A DNA stretch of 64,000 bases from NCBI RefSeq assembly GCF_042683405.1, contig NZ_JBHUJS010000002.1, positions 124,001-188,000 on the forward strand, read 5' to 3'. The position numbers and the translations under genes are program-made. The notes under the pieces are model-generated. The model did not search any database and was not told the origin of the DNA. It worked only from the letters and a program-made list of their open reading frames with translations. Origin of the DNA: Telluria sp042683405. Lineage in GTDB: Bacteria; Pseudomonadota; Gammaproteobacteria; Burkholderiales; Burkholderiaceae_D. Positions 48,420 to 55,833 of this stretch are shown in pieces (positions within the stretch are counted from its first letter, which is position 1; every line of letters begins with the position of its first letter).

Positions 48420-49802
48420 ATGAAAAAACTGATGACCGTGGCCCTGGCCGCGACGGCGCTGCAAGCCGGCGCCGCCGAATTTCGCCTGCCGGCCTATGAA
48501 ACCACCACGCTGCCGAACGGCCTGACCGTGATCCTGATGGAGCGCCACGAGGTGCCGCTGGTGTCGGTGCGCGCCGTGGTGAAGGCAGGCGCCGTCCATG
48601 ACGCGTCCAAAGCCGGCCTGGCCGACATGACCGGCGACGCGCTGCTGCTCGGCACCCCGCGCCACACCAAGGCCCAGATCGACCAGGCCTTCGACTTCCG
48701 CGGCGCCGATATTTCCGGCGGCAGCGGCGCCGAGCAGTCCGGTCTGTTCGCCAGCTTCAAGGCCGAGGACACGGCCGCCCTGCTCCCGCTGTTCGCCGAG
48801 ATCGTGCAGCAGCCCGGTTTCGACAAGGCGGAGCTGGGCAAGCTGCGCGACCGCAAGGTCGATGAGCTGAAGCAGGCCAAGGAGCATCCGCGCAACGTGG
48901 TGCAGAACTACTACCGCGCGATGCTGTTCGGCTCGACGCCGTACGCCAGCCCGGCCAGCGGCACCGTCTCCACGGTCAGCGCGCTGACGCCGGACGACGT
49001 GAAGGGCTTCCACCAGCGCTTCTACCGCCCGGACAACGCCGCCATCGTGGTGGTCGGCGACTTCAAGGCGGCCGACATGAAAGCGCAGCTGGCCAGCCTG
49101 TTTGGCGGCTGGAAGGCGTCCGGTCCGGCATTGCCGGCGCAGGTGAACGGCAAGCCGCAGGCCGGCGGTCCGCGCGTGTGGCTGGTGAACAAGCCCGACG
49201 CGCTCGAGACGACCTTCCTGATCGGCGGCGCGGGCATCGCGCGCAACGATCCGGACTACGTGCCGCTGCAGGTGGTGAACACGGTGCTGGGCGGGCGCTT
49301 TACGTCGTGGCTGAACGACGAGCTGCGTGTGAACTCGGGCCTGACCTACGGGGCGCGCAGCGAATTTGCGACCTTCACCCAGGCCGGCACGTTCGCGATC
49401 TCGAGCTTCACCGCGACCGAGAAGACCGCGCCGGCGCTGGAACTCGCGCTCAAGACCTACAACCGCCTGTGGGACAAGGGCATCGACAAGGCGACGCTGG
49501 AATCGGCCAAGGCTTACGTCAAGGGCCAGTACCCGCCGCGCTTTGAAACCAGCGCGCAGCTGGCGGGCCTGCTGGGCGAGATGTTCGTGGCCGGCATGGG
49601 CCGCGAGCAAATCGACAACTTCATGCGCGACGTCGACAGCCTGACGCCGGCGCGCGTACGCGCGCTGGTGGACAAGCACTTCCCGCGCAAGGCCCTGCAG
49701 ATGGTCATGATCGGTAATGCGGAGAAGATTCGTCCGATCGCGCAGAAGTACGGCACGGTGACGGAACTGGACATCACGGCCGATGGCTTCCAGCCGCGCT
49801 GA
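48420..49802 (+). CDS. M16-family peptidase, non-catalytic partner
   Basis: A 460-residue paralogue with a signal peptide (1-20, ending AGAA). Where the zinc motif should be it reads GLADMTGDALLLG, with no HXXEH, so it cannot bind zinc there. The C-terminal M16 fold features remain, including LGGRFTSWLNDELRVNSGLT. It is probably the substrate-binding, inactive half of a dimer with the preceding gene. A strong terminator follows. Confidence 0.92.
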   Translation: MKKLMTVALAATALQAGAAEFRLPAYETTTLPNGLTVILMERHEVPLVSVRAVVKAGAVHDASKAGLADMTGDALLLGTPRHTKAQIDQAFDFRGADISGGSGAEQSGLFASFKAEDTAALLPLFAEIVQQPGFDKAELGKLRDRKVDELKQAKEHPRNVVQNYYRAMLFGSTPYASPASGTVSTVSALTPDDVKGFHQRFYRPDNAAIVVVGDFKAADMKAQLASLFGGWKASGPALPAQVNGKPQAGGPRVWLVNKPDALETTFLIGGAGIARNDPDYVPLQVVNTVLGGRFTSWLNDELRVNSGLTYGARSEFATFTQAGTFAISSFTATEKTAPALELALKTYNRLWDKGIDKATLESAKAYVKGQYPPRFETSAQLAGLLGEMFVAGMGREQIDNFMRDVDSLTPARVRALVDKHFPRKALQMVMIGNAEKIRPIAQKYGTVTELDITADGFQPR

Positions 49803-49819
49803 TCGCGGCGTTTGAATGA

Positions 49820-49856
49820 CAACGGGGCCGGCCAGCATTGCTGACCGGCCCCGTTG
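49820..49856. terminator. Terminator between convergent genes
   Basis: CAACGGGGCCGG (49820-49831) and CCGGCCCCGTTG (49845-49856) form a perfect 12-bp stem, and the loop itself contains CAGCA-T-TGCTG. TTTAT follows on the plus strand. Confidence 0.85.
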
Positions 49857-49887
49857 TTTATAGCTTGCCCTCGAACAGGTGGGGACG

Positions 49888-50241
49888 TTAGCGGTCGATG
49901 TCGGCGAGCGACTCGCGGCCGCGCGCAGTCACGTCGAACCCGCCTTCGGGACGCTCCGCAATATGCGATTTGCGCAGCAGGAAGGCCGCTACATCGGGCT
50001 CCACCGTGCTGGCCGGATCGTCCGAGAGGCCGCGCAGCGCGTTCACGCAGCGGCGCAGGAACAGCACTTCCGTGCCCTTGTCGGTCAGGGTGGCCATGTT
50101 GGCGCGGTCCACCTTGACCAGCTTCAGGCCGGACAAACGTTTCGCGTTGCGGCCGACGCAGGCGTTCGCCCGGATCGATTTCGCGCCGCGGCGCAGGAGT
50201 TCGAGCGCGTCGAACTCGTCACCAGTCAGTTTCGCTTCCAA
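49888..50241 (-). CDS. Hypothetical protein (117 residues)
   Basis: Starts at a TTG (50241) directly after the stop of the small membrane protein gene. It contains LTGDEFDALELLRRGAKSI, LVKVDRANMATLTDKGTEVL and GGFDVTARGRESLADIDR, a layout that suggests a winged-helix fold (terminal tail resembling ...VTxxGRxxL). No family is recognised. It is probably co-transcribed with the preceding small gene. Confidence 0.65.
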   Translation of the reverse strand: MEAKLTGDEFDALELLRRGAKSIRANACVGRNAKRLSGLKLVKVDRANMATLTDKGTEVLFLRRCVNALRGLSDDPASTVEPDVAAFLLRKSHIAERPEGGFDVTARGRESLADIDR

Positions 50242-50379
50242 TTAACGGTATGCCCTCACTGCCAGCCATGCCAGGGCAATCACCATCATCGTTCCAATCG
50301 CAACGGCCGTCTGCGCCTTGCGGGAACCGAGCACCGGAGTGCGTCCAAGGTAGATTTTGTTGTGTAAGGAATTGCCCAT
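50242..50379 (-). CDS. Small single-helix membrane protein (45 residues)
   Basis: Starts MGNSLHNKIYLGRTPVLGSR; a membrane helix follows (AVAIGTMMVIALAWLAVRA). An upstream GGAG supports the ATG at 50379. A TATAAT (50434-50429, minus strand) and a palindrome lie upstream. Its function is unknown. Confidence 0.6.
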   Translation of the reverse strand: MGNSLHNKIYLGRTPVLGSRKAQTAVAIGTMMVIALAWLAVRAYR

Positions 50380-50428
50380 GATGTGCTTGCTCCGCTCCTG
50401 AAAAAAATTTGTCGTTCGATATGGACCA

Positions 50429-50470
50429 ATTATAGGAAGCGAATATGACAGCATTGTGTGATGTCACACA
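50429..50470 (-). promoter_or_regulatory. Promoter with CRP-like palindrome
   Basis: On the minus strand a TATAAT (50434-50429) is preceded by a perfect 16-bp palindrome TGTGTGATGTCACACA (50455-50470). It fits TGTG-N8-CACA, as in CRP/FNR-family operators, and would be centred near -40, a class II activator position. No good -35 is seen. Confidence 0.4.
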
Positions 50471-50597
50471 CATTCTGCAATTCAATGCTCACGCTGTAGC
50501 TTGTCCACAACACAATTTCACCGTTTCTACAGCGCGCCAATGATGGTGACGCGCTGCTACATTTTGATGACAGTTTTTTCAGTGGAGCAGCCAAGCA

Positions 50598-50771
50598 ATG
50601 AAACCAAACAAACCCTTCCCCGATCCCGCACAAGCGCATGCGTTGCTGGATGAAGCCGACATCGGGAGCGGAGAAAAAACGCCGGGAGAACGTGAGACCG
50701 ACGAGATTGTAAGCCAGGTAGGCAAGCGCGAGGAGGACCAGGCCGACAAGCCGGGCAAGGACGGCAAGTAG
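50598..50771 (+). CDS. Small hydrophilic hypothetical protein (57 residues)
   Basis: The frame starts MKPNKPFPDPAQAHALLDEA and ends KPGKDGK, almost entirely charged and polar, probably disordered. A GGAG site lies about 11 bases upstream. Codon use is typical of the neighbours. It is divergent from the small membrane protein gene. No homology is recognised. Confidence 0.5.
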   Translation: MKPNKPFPDPAQAHALLDEADIGSGEKTPGERETDEIVSQVGKREEDQADKPGKDGK

Positions 50772-50822
50772 TCCTGCCGGCAGAACGTGTGGCGGCATCA
50801 TGCCGCCTGCACCCCGCGCAAT

Positions 50823-50902
50823 GCGGGGACGCATGCCGGACTGGCGCAATCGCCGCGCATGCCCGGATGCGAACGCATGCGGCGTCCCCGCTGTCGCGGG
50901 GA
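50823..50902. repeat. GGGGAC-type inverted repeats
   Basis: GCGGGGACGCATGC (50823-50836) is mirrored, with a three-base insertion, by GCATGCGGCGTCCCCGC (50875-50891). The latter also pairs as TCCCCGC-TGTC-GCGGGGA (50885-50902). It is another cluster of the dispersed palindrome type. Confidence 0.45.
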
Positions 50903-50908
50903 TGAGCG

Positions 50909-51067
50909 TCAGACTGCGCGGATGGGCGGGTCGGCCGGATTCGGCTCCTTGACCGGGGCGTATTCCGGTGGCGGCACGTCGTCAGGCTGCGGCGGCTTCT
51001 TGTCCGGCGGCGGAATCTCCGGGTCGGGGGTCTGGTGCGCGTCGCGCGGCTGTTCATTCATCTTCAT
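50909..51067 (-). CDS. Small proline-rich hypothetical protein (52 residues)
   Basis: MKMNEQPRDAHQTPDPEIPP followed by a Pro/Asp-rich tail ending PPIRAV. An AGAGAGGAA site lies just before the ATG at 51067; the ATG at 51061 is better spaced. About a third of residues are proline. It is divergent from the SRAP gene. No family known. Confidence 0.5.
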   Translation of the reverse strand: MKMNEQPRDAHQTPDPEIPPPDKKPPQPDDVPPPEYAPVKEPNPADPPIRAV

Positions 51068-51106
51068 TTCCTCTCTGTTTTCAAAAACTGACTCAAGCTT
51101 GCCCAC

Positions 51107-51793
51107 ATGTGCGGAAGACTCGACCAGAACCACACAGCCGCCGAATACGTTGCCGCGCTGCGCTGGCTGCGCGGAGCGCCCCATATCGACAGCGAGGCCA
51201 GTCCCAGCTACAACGCCTGCCCGGGGACCTACCGTCCCCTGATGCGCATCGCCGGGGACACGCTCACGGTCGAGGACCTCTACTGGGGCTACCGCGCCGC
51301 ATGGGCCGTGGGCAGGGTCCCGGTCGCGATCAACGCGCGTCTGGAACGCATCTCCAACCGCTACTGGTGCCCCCTGCTGCGCGCCGGCCGCGCAATCGTG
51401 CCGGCGGATGGCTGGTACGAATGGACCGGCGAAAAAGGCAACAGGCAGCCCTGGCACATCCACCGCACATCGGGTGAGCCGATGTTCATCGCTGCGCTGG
51501 CGAACTTCGGGCCGTTCAGGGAGCACCGCTGCGAATCCGGTTTCGTGCTCGTGACCGTGGATGCGCAAGGCGGCATGGTCGACGTGCATGACCGGCGTCC
51601 CATCGTGTTCAGCGCGGAGGACGCGGCCTTGTGGATGGACCCGTCGCTGGACGCGGCCCAGGCCGGCCAGCTCGCGCATTCGGTGGCGCTGGGCGCGGGC
51701 GAATTCGCTTGGCATCCGGTCACCCGGGAGGTCGGCAAGACCACCAGTGAGGGTGCCCACCTGGCGGCCCGGCTCGACCCGCCGCCGGCCTGA
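51107..51793 (+). CDS. SRAP-domain protein (HMCES/YedK-like abasic-site crosslinker)
   Basis: SOS-response-associated peptidase family, 228 residues. The protein forms a covalent crosslink through Cys2 with abasic sites in single-stranded DNA. Seen: MCGRLDQ with Cys2 exposed after Met removal, INARLE (Asn of the active site), PADGWYEWTG (Glu) and VHDRRPIVF (His). All four expected positions are present. It stands between two genes for tiny proteins, with no SOS box that I can identify. Confidence 0.92.
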   Translation: MCGRLDQNHTAAEYVAALRWLRGAPHIDSEASPSYNACPGTYRPLMRIAGDTLTVEDLYWGYRAAWAVGRVPVAINARLERISNRYWCPLLRAGRAIVPADGWYEWTGEKGNRQPWHIHRTSGEPMFIAALANFGPFREHRCESGFVLVTVDAQGGMVDVHDRRPIVFSAEDAALWMDPSLDAAQAGQLAHSVALGAGEFAWHPVTREVGKTTSEGAHLAARLDPPPA

Positions 51794-51794
51794 C

Positions 51795-51968
51795 CTAGCG
51801 GCCCTGCTTTTGCTTGGCGCCGCCGCCTGCGCCCTTGGTGGACCCGGCCTTCACGTTCGCCTTGTTGTTGCGGCTGCTCTTGCTGGTCTTGCCGCCCGAT
51901 CCGGCTTCCGTCTGCGACTGGTCGGACTGCTTGCTGCCTGGACTACCACCCGATTTCGATTGCGCCAT
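51795..51968 (-). CDS. Small Gly/Ser/Lys-rich hypothetical protein (57 residues)
   Basis: The frame starts MAQSKSGGSPGSKQSDQSQT and ends GGGAKQKQGR. A near-perfect Shine-Dalgarno, AGGAGG, sits eight bases before the ATG at 51968. The protein is disordered and basic. Its stop lies one base after the SRAP stop (convergent). It may be a nucleic-acid-associated or stress protein; there is no direct evidence. Confidence 0.6.
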   Translation of the reverse strand: MAQSKSGGSPGSKQSDQSQTEAGSGGKTSKSSRNNKANVKAGSTKGAGGGAKQKQGR

Positions 51969-52089
51969 TTGTCGATCCTCCTGGGTTGGGAAGCGCGGAC
52001 CACCCGCGCGTTCAGTTGGAGACTAGCACGCATGAAAACGCGGCGCTAAGCAGGTCCTTCAATCGTGCGCGCGGCGCGCGCCAATGCGC

Positions 52090-52362
52090 TCAGGCCGGGC
52101 CCAGCACGATATCGGAACGGGGCAGCGCGACGCAGGGCAGCACCAGGCCCTCGGCCTTTTCTTCGCGCGTGAGGCCGGGCCACTCGATGGTGTATTCGAT
52201 GGCGCCGGCGCGCAGCCTGTGCATGCAGGTGCGGCAGCTGCCATTGCGGCAGGAGCTGGGCATGGGGATGCCGGCGCGTTCGGCGGCGAGCAGCACGGGT
52301 TCGTCGTCACGCGCGTCGAAGGTGGCGCCGCTGCGCTCCATCGTGATCCGGTAGGTGGGCAT
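52090..52362 (-). CDS. 2Fe-2S ferredoxin-like protein
   Basis: A 90-residue plant-type ferredoxin-fold protein. Cluster ligands are Cys38, Cys43 and Cys46 in SSCRNGSCRTC, and a fourth Cys near 77 in LVLPCVALP. It is an electron carrier of unknown partner. No oxygenase or reductase is adjacent. The gene is preceded by a GGGGAC...GTCCCC repeat (52380-52408). Confidence 0.88.
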   Translation of the reverse strand: MPTYRITMERSGATFDARDDEPVLLAAERAGIPMPSSCRNGSCRTCMHRLRAGAIEYTIEWPGLTREEKAEGLVLPCVALPRSDIVLGPA

Positions 52363-52468
52363 GGACCCATTGTAGCGAAGGGGACCGGCCTGCAGGAGGA
52401 CAGTCCCCTTTATTGCTGGGTTGGGTATCGAACAGACGGGCAGGCGGGCGGCAGCTTAGGCTGTGGGC

Positions 52469-52600
52469 ATGAAAAAAATCCTTACCCTGCTCGCCGGAGT
52501 CGCATTCGGCGCGGCGGTGCTGTTCTTCATGCTCGAGCCCCCGACCCAACACACCGCCCCACCCATCGTGATCAAGACTCCCGCCACCACGGGAGACTGA
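52469..52600 (+). CDS. Small membrane or secreted hypothetical protein (43 residues)
   Basis: The frame reads MKKILTLLAGVAFGAAVLFF, a hydrophobic segment, then a Pro/Thr-rich tail ending TPATTGD. It could be an inner-membrane anchor. No clear ribosome site is visible. It is convergent with the M4 peptidase gene. Confidence 0.4.
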   Translation: MKKILTLLAGVAFGAAVLFFMLEPPTQHTAPPIVIKTPATTGD

Positions 52601-52620
52601 CCTGCAGCCGCGCGCGGCTT

Positions 52621-54396
52621 CTAGCGCCTGCGCACCTTCGGCTCGTCGATGTCCTTGCCCACGTTGATCGCCGCGTAGGCGCGCGTCACCGCCACTTCTT
52701 CCGGGCTGCCGCGGCCGTACAGCTGCTGCCCCACTTCGATCATCTTCTTGCGGGCGTCGGCGTAGTTGGTGATCATGGTGAACCTGGTGGTGAGCGCCGT
52801 GAACCAGATGCGGTAGGCCTTGTCCATGCCGATTCCGCTCATCGCAGCCGGCTTGCCGGTCAGGTACTTGCTGTACGACTCGCTCGATGGCGAAGCGTCG
52901 GAGCCGCGCGACAGGAAGTAGAACATGCGGTTGTTCGGACCGCTGCTGTAGTGGACATCGAGCCCCTTGAGCGAGCTGCTCCAGGCGTCCGGGCTGCGAT
53001 TGTCGAGCGAGGGCTTGTGCATCCAGCGCAGCGGCATGCCGTCGCGCGCGATCTCCTTCCCGAGCGACCAGTCGTTGCCGTCCGCCGGAATGCTCTCGCC
53101 GGTGCCGCCGTTGCGTGCATACGATTCCACCACCTCGCCGATGATGTCAGAGCTCGATTCGTTCAGGCCGCCCGATTCGGCGAAGTACAGCAGGCGCGAA
53201 GTGGCCGCGGTGACGCCGTGCGACATCTCGTGGCCGATCACGTCGATCGATCCGAGGTTGTAGAACGTCTGCCCGTCGCCGATCGACATGCAGCGGCATG
53301 AGTCGTCGTAGTAGGCGTTATCGTAGGCCCGGTTGACGTGCACGTTGATGTGGGTGGCGGTGTCCTTGCCGTCCAGCGAGTGCCAGCCGAGCGTCCGCTT
53401 GAGCATATCGTAGGTATTCGACATGCCCCACATGGCGTTGACGGCGGCGGTCTGCCCGTTCGCCCCGGTGGTGCTGCCGCCCTCGACGAACTGCTTGCCG
53501 TCGCCCCACACATTCTCGGTGTGCGAATACACCTCGCCCGTTGCGTTGCCATGGTCGGCGTTGGTGATGGCCAGCCCGCCGAAGGCGCCCCCGCTGCCGC
53601 GCGTCGGGTCGATCATGCGGAACAGCTTGCCATCCGGGGTGGTATGGAGCGGTACCTTGCCGTTGTACTGGCTGTGGCCGACGCCTTCGGCAGTCTGCAG
53701 CGCGTCCCACTCGGCCAGGATGCTGCCGTCACGCGCACTGACGATGCTGTCGCGGTACACGGGACGGCTGCCGACCACGTAGCGCGAGCGCACGTAATAG
53801 GCCAGCTCGTAACCGGTGACCACATCGACCAGGTCGAGCGCGTTGAGCTCTTCTTCGCCCTTGGCCTGCGCTTCCTTCACGCGCTCGGTGCGCACCAGCG
53901 GATAGACGATCAGTTCGGCCTGCGGCGGCGCCGCGGCGAAGCGCTTGGGTTCGATCCCGCGGCCGGCGCGGTCGATCGCTTCCTGCGCCGACAGCCGCGG
54001 GGTGACGTCGAACGAGGCGGTCACGCCGCCCAGCAGGTTGGACTTTCCCTTGCCGAGGCCCGAGCGGCGGTCGCTGACGGTTTCGCTGACCACCTTGCCC
54101 GCTCCATTGGTGACCACCAGCGTCTCCGAGCCGAACACGCGCACGCCTTTGTAGGTGTGGTCGATCCTGACCACCATGGTGCCTTCCGCGCCAGGGTGGT
54201 GATGCGATATCCGGTGGCCGTGGTCGGCGTCCAGGCCGAGCGCGGGACGGCGGGCGGCCAGCGCGGCGAGCAGTTGGGCGTCGGCCTGCGCCGGGCGGAT
54301 CGCCGGAGCGGCCATGCGCGGCAGTTGGGACGCCGCTTGCACATCGATTGCGGCAACCGCGAGTGCGGCTGCCAGCACGGTCCTGGTCAGTTTCAT
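52621..54396 (-). CDS. M4-family (thermolysin-like) secreted metallopeptidase
   Basis: Secreted zinc endopeptidase precursor of 591 residues. The ATG at 54396 has AGGGAG upstream and begins a signal peptide (1-21, ending VQA). A propeptide of FTP/PepSY type follows to about residue 250. The catalytic domain has the zinc helix VIGHEMSHGVT, third ligand Glu in GLNESSSDIIGE, and a downstream catalytic His in VHYSSGPNN. All essential residues are present. It ends with no extra C-terminal domain. The enzyme probably degrades external protein. Confidence 0.93.
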   Translation of the reverse strand: MKLTRTVLAAALAVAAIDVQAASQLPRMAAPAIRPAQADAQLLAALAARRPALGLDADHGHRISHHHPGAEGTMVVRIDHTYKGVRVFGSETLVVTNGAGKVVSETVSDRRSGLGKGKSNLLGGVTASFDVTPRLSAQEAIDRAGRGIEPKRFAAAPPQAELIVYPLVRTERVKEAQAKGEEELNALDLVDVVTGYELAYYVRSRYVVGSRPVYRDSIVSARDGSILAEWDALQTAEGVGHSQYNGKVPLHTTPDGKLFRMIDPTRGSGGAFGGLAITNADHGNATGEVYSHTENVWGDGKQFVEGGSTTGANGQTAAVNAMWGMSNTYDMLKRTLGWHSLDGKDTATHINVHVNRAYDNAYYDDSCRCMSIGDGQTFYNLGSIDVIGHEMSHGVTAATSRLLYFAESGGLNESSSDIIGEVVESYARNGGTGESIPADGNDWSLGKEIARDGMPLRWMHKPSLDNRSPDAWSSSLKGLDVHYSSGPNNRMFYFLSRGSDASPSSESYSKYLTGKPAAMSGIGMDKAYRIWFTALTTRFTMITNYADARKKMIEVGQQLYGRGSPEEVAVTRAYAAINVGKDIDEPKVRRR

Positions 54397-54490
54397 GTGC
54401 GCTCCCTGCGAGTGGTGTGGTCCTCGCAATGTCGCGCAAACCGGAGCCGACGTTTTTGCCTTTACGCAAGCTCCGGTGGGATGGCCGTGG

Positions 54491-55681
54491 CTAGCGGAAG
54501 CGGTAGGCCGTGGCGGTACGGTAGGTTTGGCCCGGCCGCAGGATGGTGCTGGGGAAGCCGGGCTGGTTGGGCGAGTCGGGGAAATGCTGCGGCTCGAGGC
54601 AGAAGCCGCTGCGGTGCGCGAAGCCGAGCGAGCCGTCGAGGAAGTTCCCGCTGTAGAACTGCAGGCCCGGCTCCTGGGTGTACAGCTCCAGCACGCGGCC
54701 CGATTGCGGGTCGCGCACGCGCGCGGCCAGGCGCATCGGCCTGGCGTGCGGACCGCCATCGAGCCCGTCCAGGTCGGCCGAGGCGACCGTGCCCGGCGCC
54801 TCGGGCGCCTCGTCGCCGCCGCTCAGGCCGTCCAGGCGCGCCGAGGACACCGTCCCGCGCTCAAGTGCGCCCGGCGCGGCGCTGCCACCCTGCCCTGCGC
54901 CGTCGTCCAGCACGAAGTTGTGGTCGTAGCCGCCCCCGAACTGCAGCTGCTGGTCCGCCGCCCCGATGCGCTCGCCGATCCGGTGCGGCTGGCGGAAATC
55001 GAACGGCGTGCCGTCCACCGGCGCCAGTTCGCCGGTCGGGATCAGGCCTTCGTCCACCGGCGTGAACCGGCTGGCGAACAGTTCCAGTTCATGGTCGAGG
55101 ACCGGGCCGCCGCCGGCAAGGTTGAAATAGGTGTGCGAGGTCAGGTTGACCGGCGTCGCACGGTCGGTCGTGGCGCAAAAATCGATGCGCAGCTCGCCGT
55201 CTTCCGTCAGTTCATAGGTCACGACCGTGTCGAGGTTGCCCGGATAGCCCTGCTCGCCGTCGTTCGACACGTAGTGCAGGCGCAGTCCCGCCACGCCGTC
55301 GCGCTCGTACGGCGAGGACTCCCACACCACCTTGTCGAAACCGTGCGGTCCGCCGTGCAGGTGGTGGTGGTTGTTATTCAGCGGCAGCCGGTACTCGACG
55401 CCGTCCAGGGTGAACTTGCCGTGCGCGATCCGGTTGGCATAGCGCCCGACCAGCGCGCCAAAGTACGGCGTGCCTTCCAGGTAGGGCTCGATGCTGTCGA
55501 AGCCAAGCGTGATGTTGACAGCCTGCCCGCCGGCGTCCGGAACCTCGATGGCGGTGACGATGCCGCCGTAGTTGGTGACCTTGACGGCCAGCCCCTGGCT
55601 GTTGCGCAGCGTGTACAGGGACACTTCGGCGCCGTCCGGCGCCCGCCCGAAAGGGGCCTTGGTGATCGTTGGACCGCTCAT
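54491..55681 (-). CDS. galM: Aldose 1-epimerase (galactose mutarotase) with an insertion
   Basis: Interconverts anomers of aldohexoses. The protein has 396 residues, about 45 longer than usual. Active-site elements are NNHHHLHGG, SHTYFNLAGG and the catalytic Glu in FCLEPQHFPDSPNQP. Between the usual YDHNFVLD and the later LYTQEPGLQFYSGN, an extra Gly/Ala/Ser/Asp-rich stretch contains two similar units, GTVSSARLDGLSGG and GTVASADLDGLDGG. The insertion probably forms a surface loop. The gene is divergent from the hybrid kinase. Confidence 0.92.
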   Translation of the reverse strand: MSGPTITKAPFGRAPDGAEVSLYTLRNSQGLAVKVTNYGGIVTAIEVPDAGGQAVNITLGFDSIEPYLEGTPYFGALVGRYANRIAHGKFTLDGVEYRLPLNNNHHHLHGGPHGFDKVVWESSPYERDGVAGLRLHYVSNDGEQGYPGNLDTVVTYELTEDGELRIDFCATTDRATPVNLTSHTYFNLAGGGPVLDHELELFASRFTPVDEGLIPTGELAPVDGTPFDFRQPHRIGERIGAADQQLQFGGGYDHNFVLDDGAGQGGSAAPGALERGTVSSARLDGLSGGDEAPEAPGTVASADLDGLDGGPHARPMRLAARVRDPQSGRVLELYTQEPGLQFYSGNFLDGSLGFAHRSGFCLEPQHFPDSPNQPGFPSTILRPGQTYRTATAYRFR

Positions 55682-55833
55682 GGATACCTCGCTCGCTGTG
55701 ACAGGCAGATGCTACCAATATTCCAGCACGCGCGACGCAGGCTACCAATAGTCTGCGCACGATTGAAATAAACATTCGTGTACTAAAGGAATCGGATTAA
55801 ACTCATCCGGGCAAAAAACTAAAAAGGATAAGC

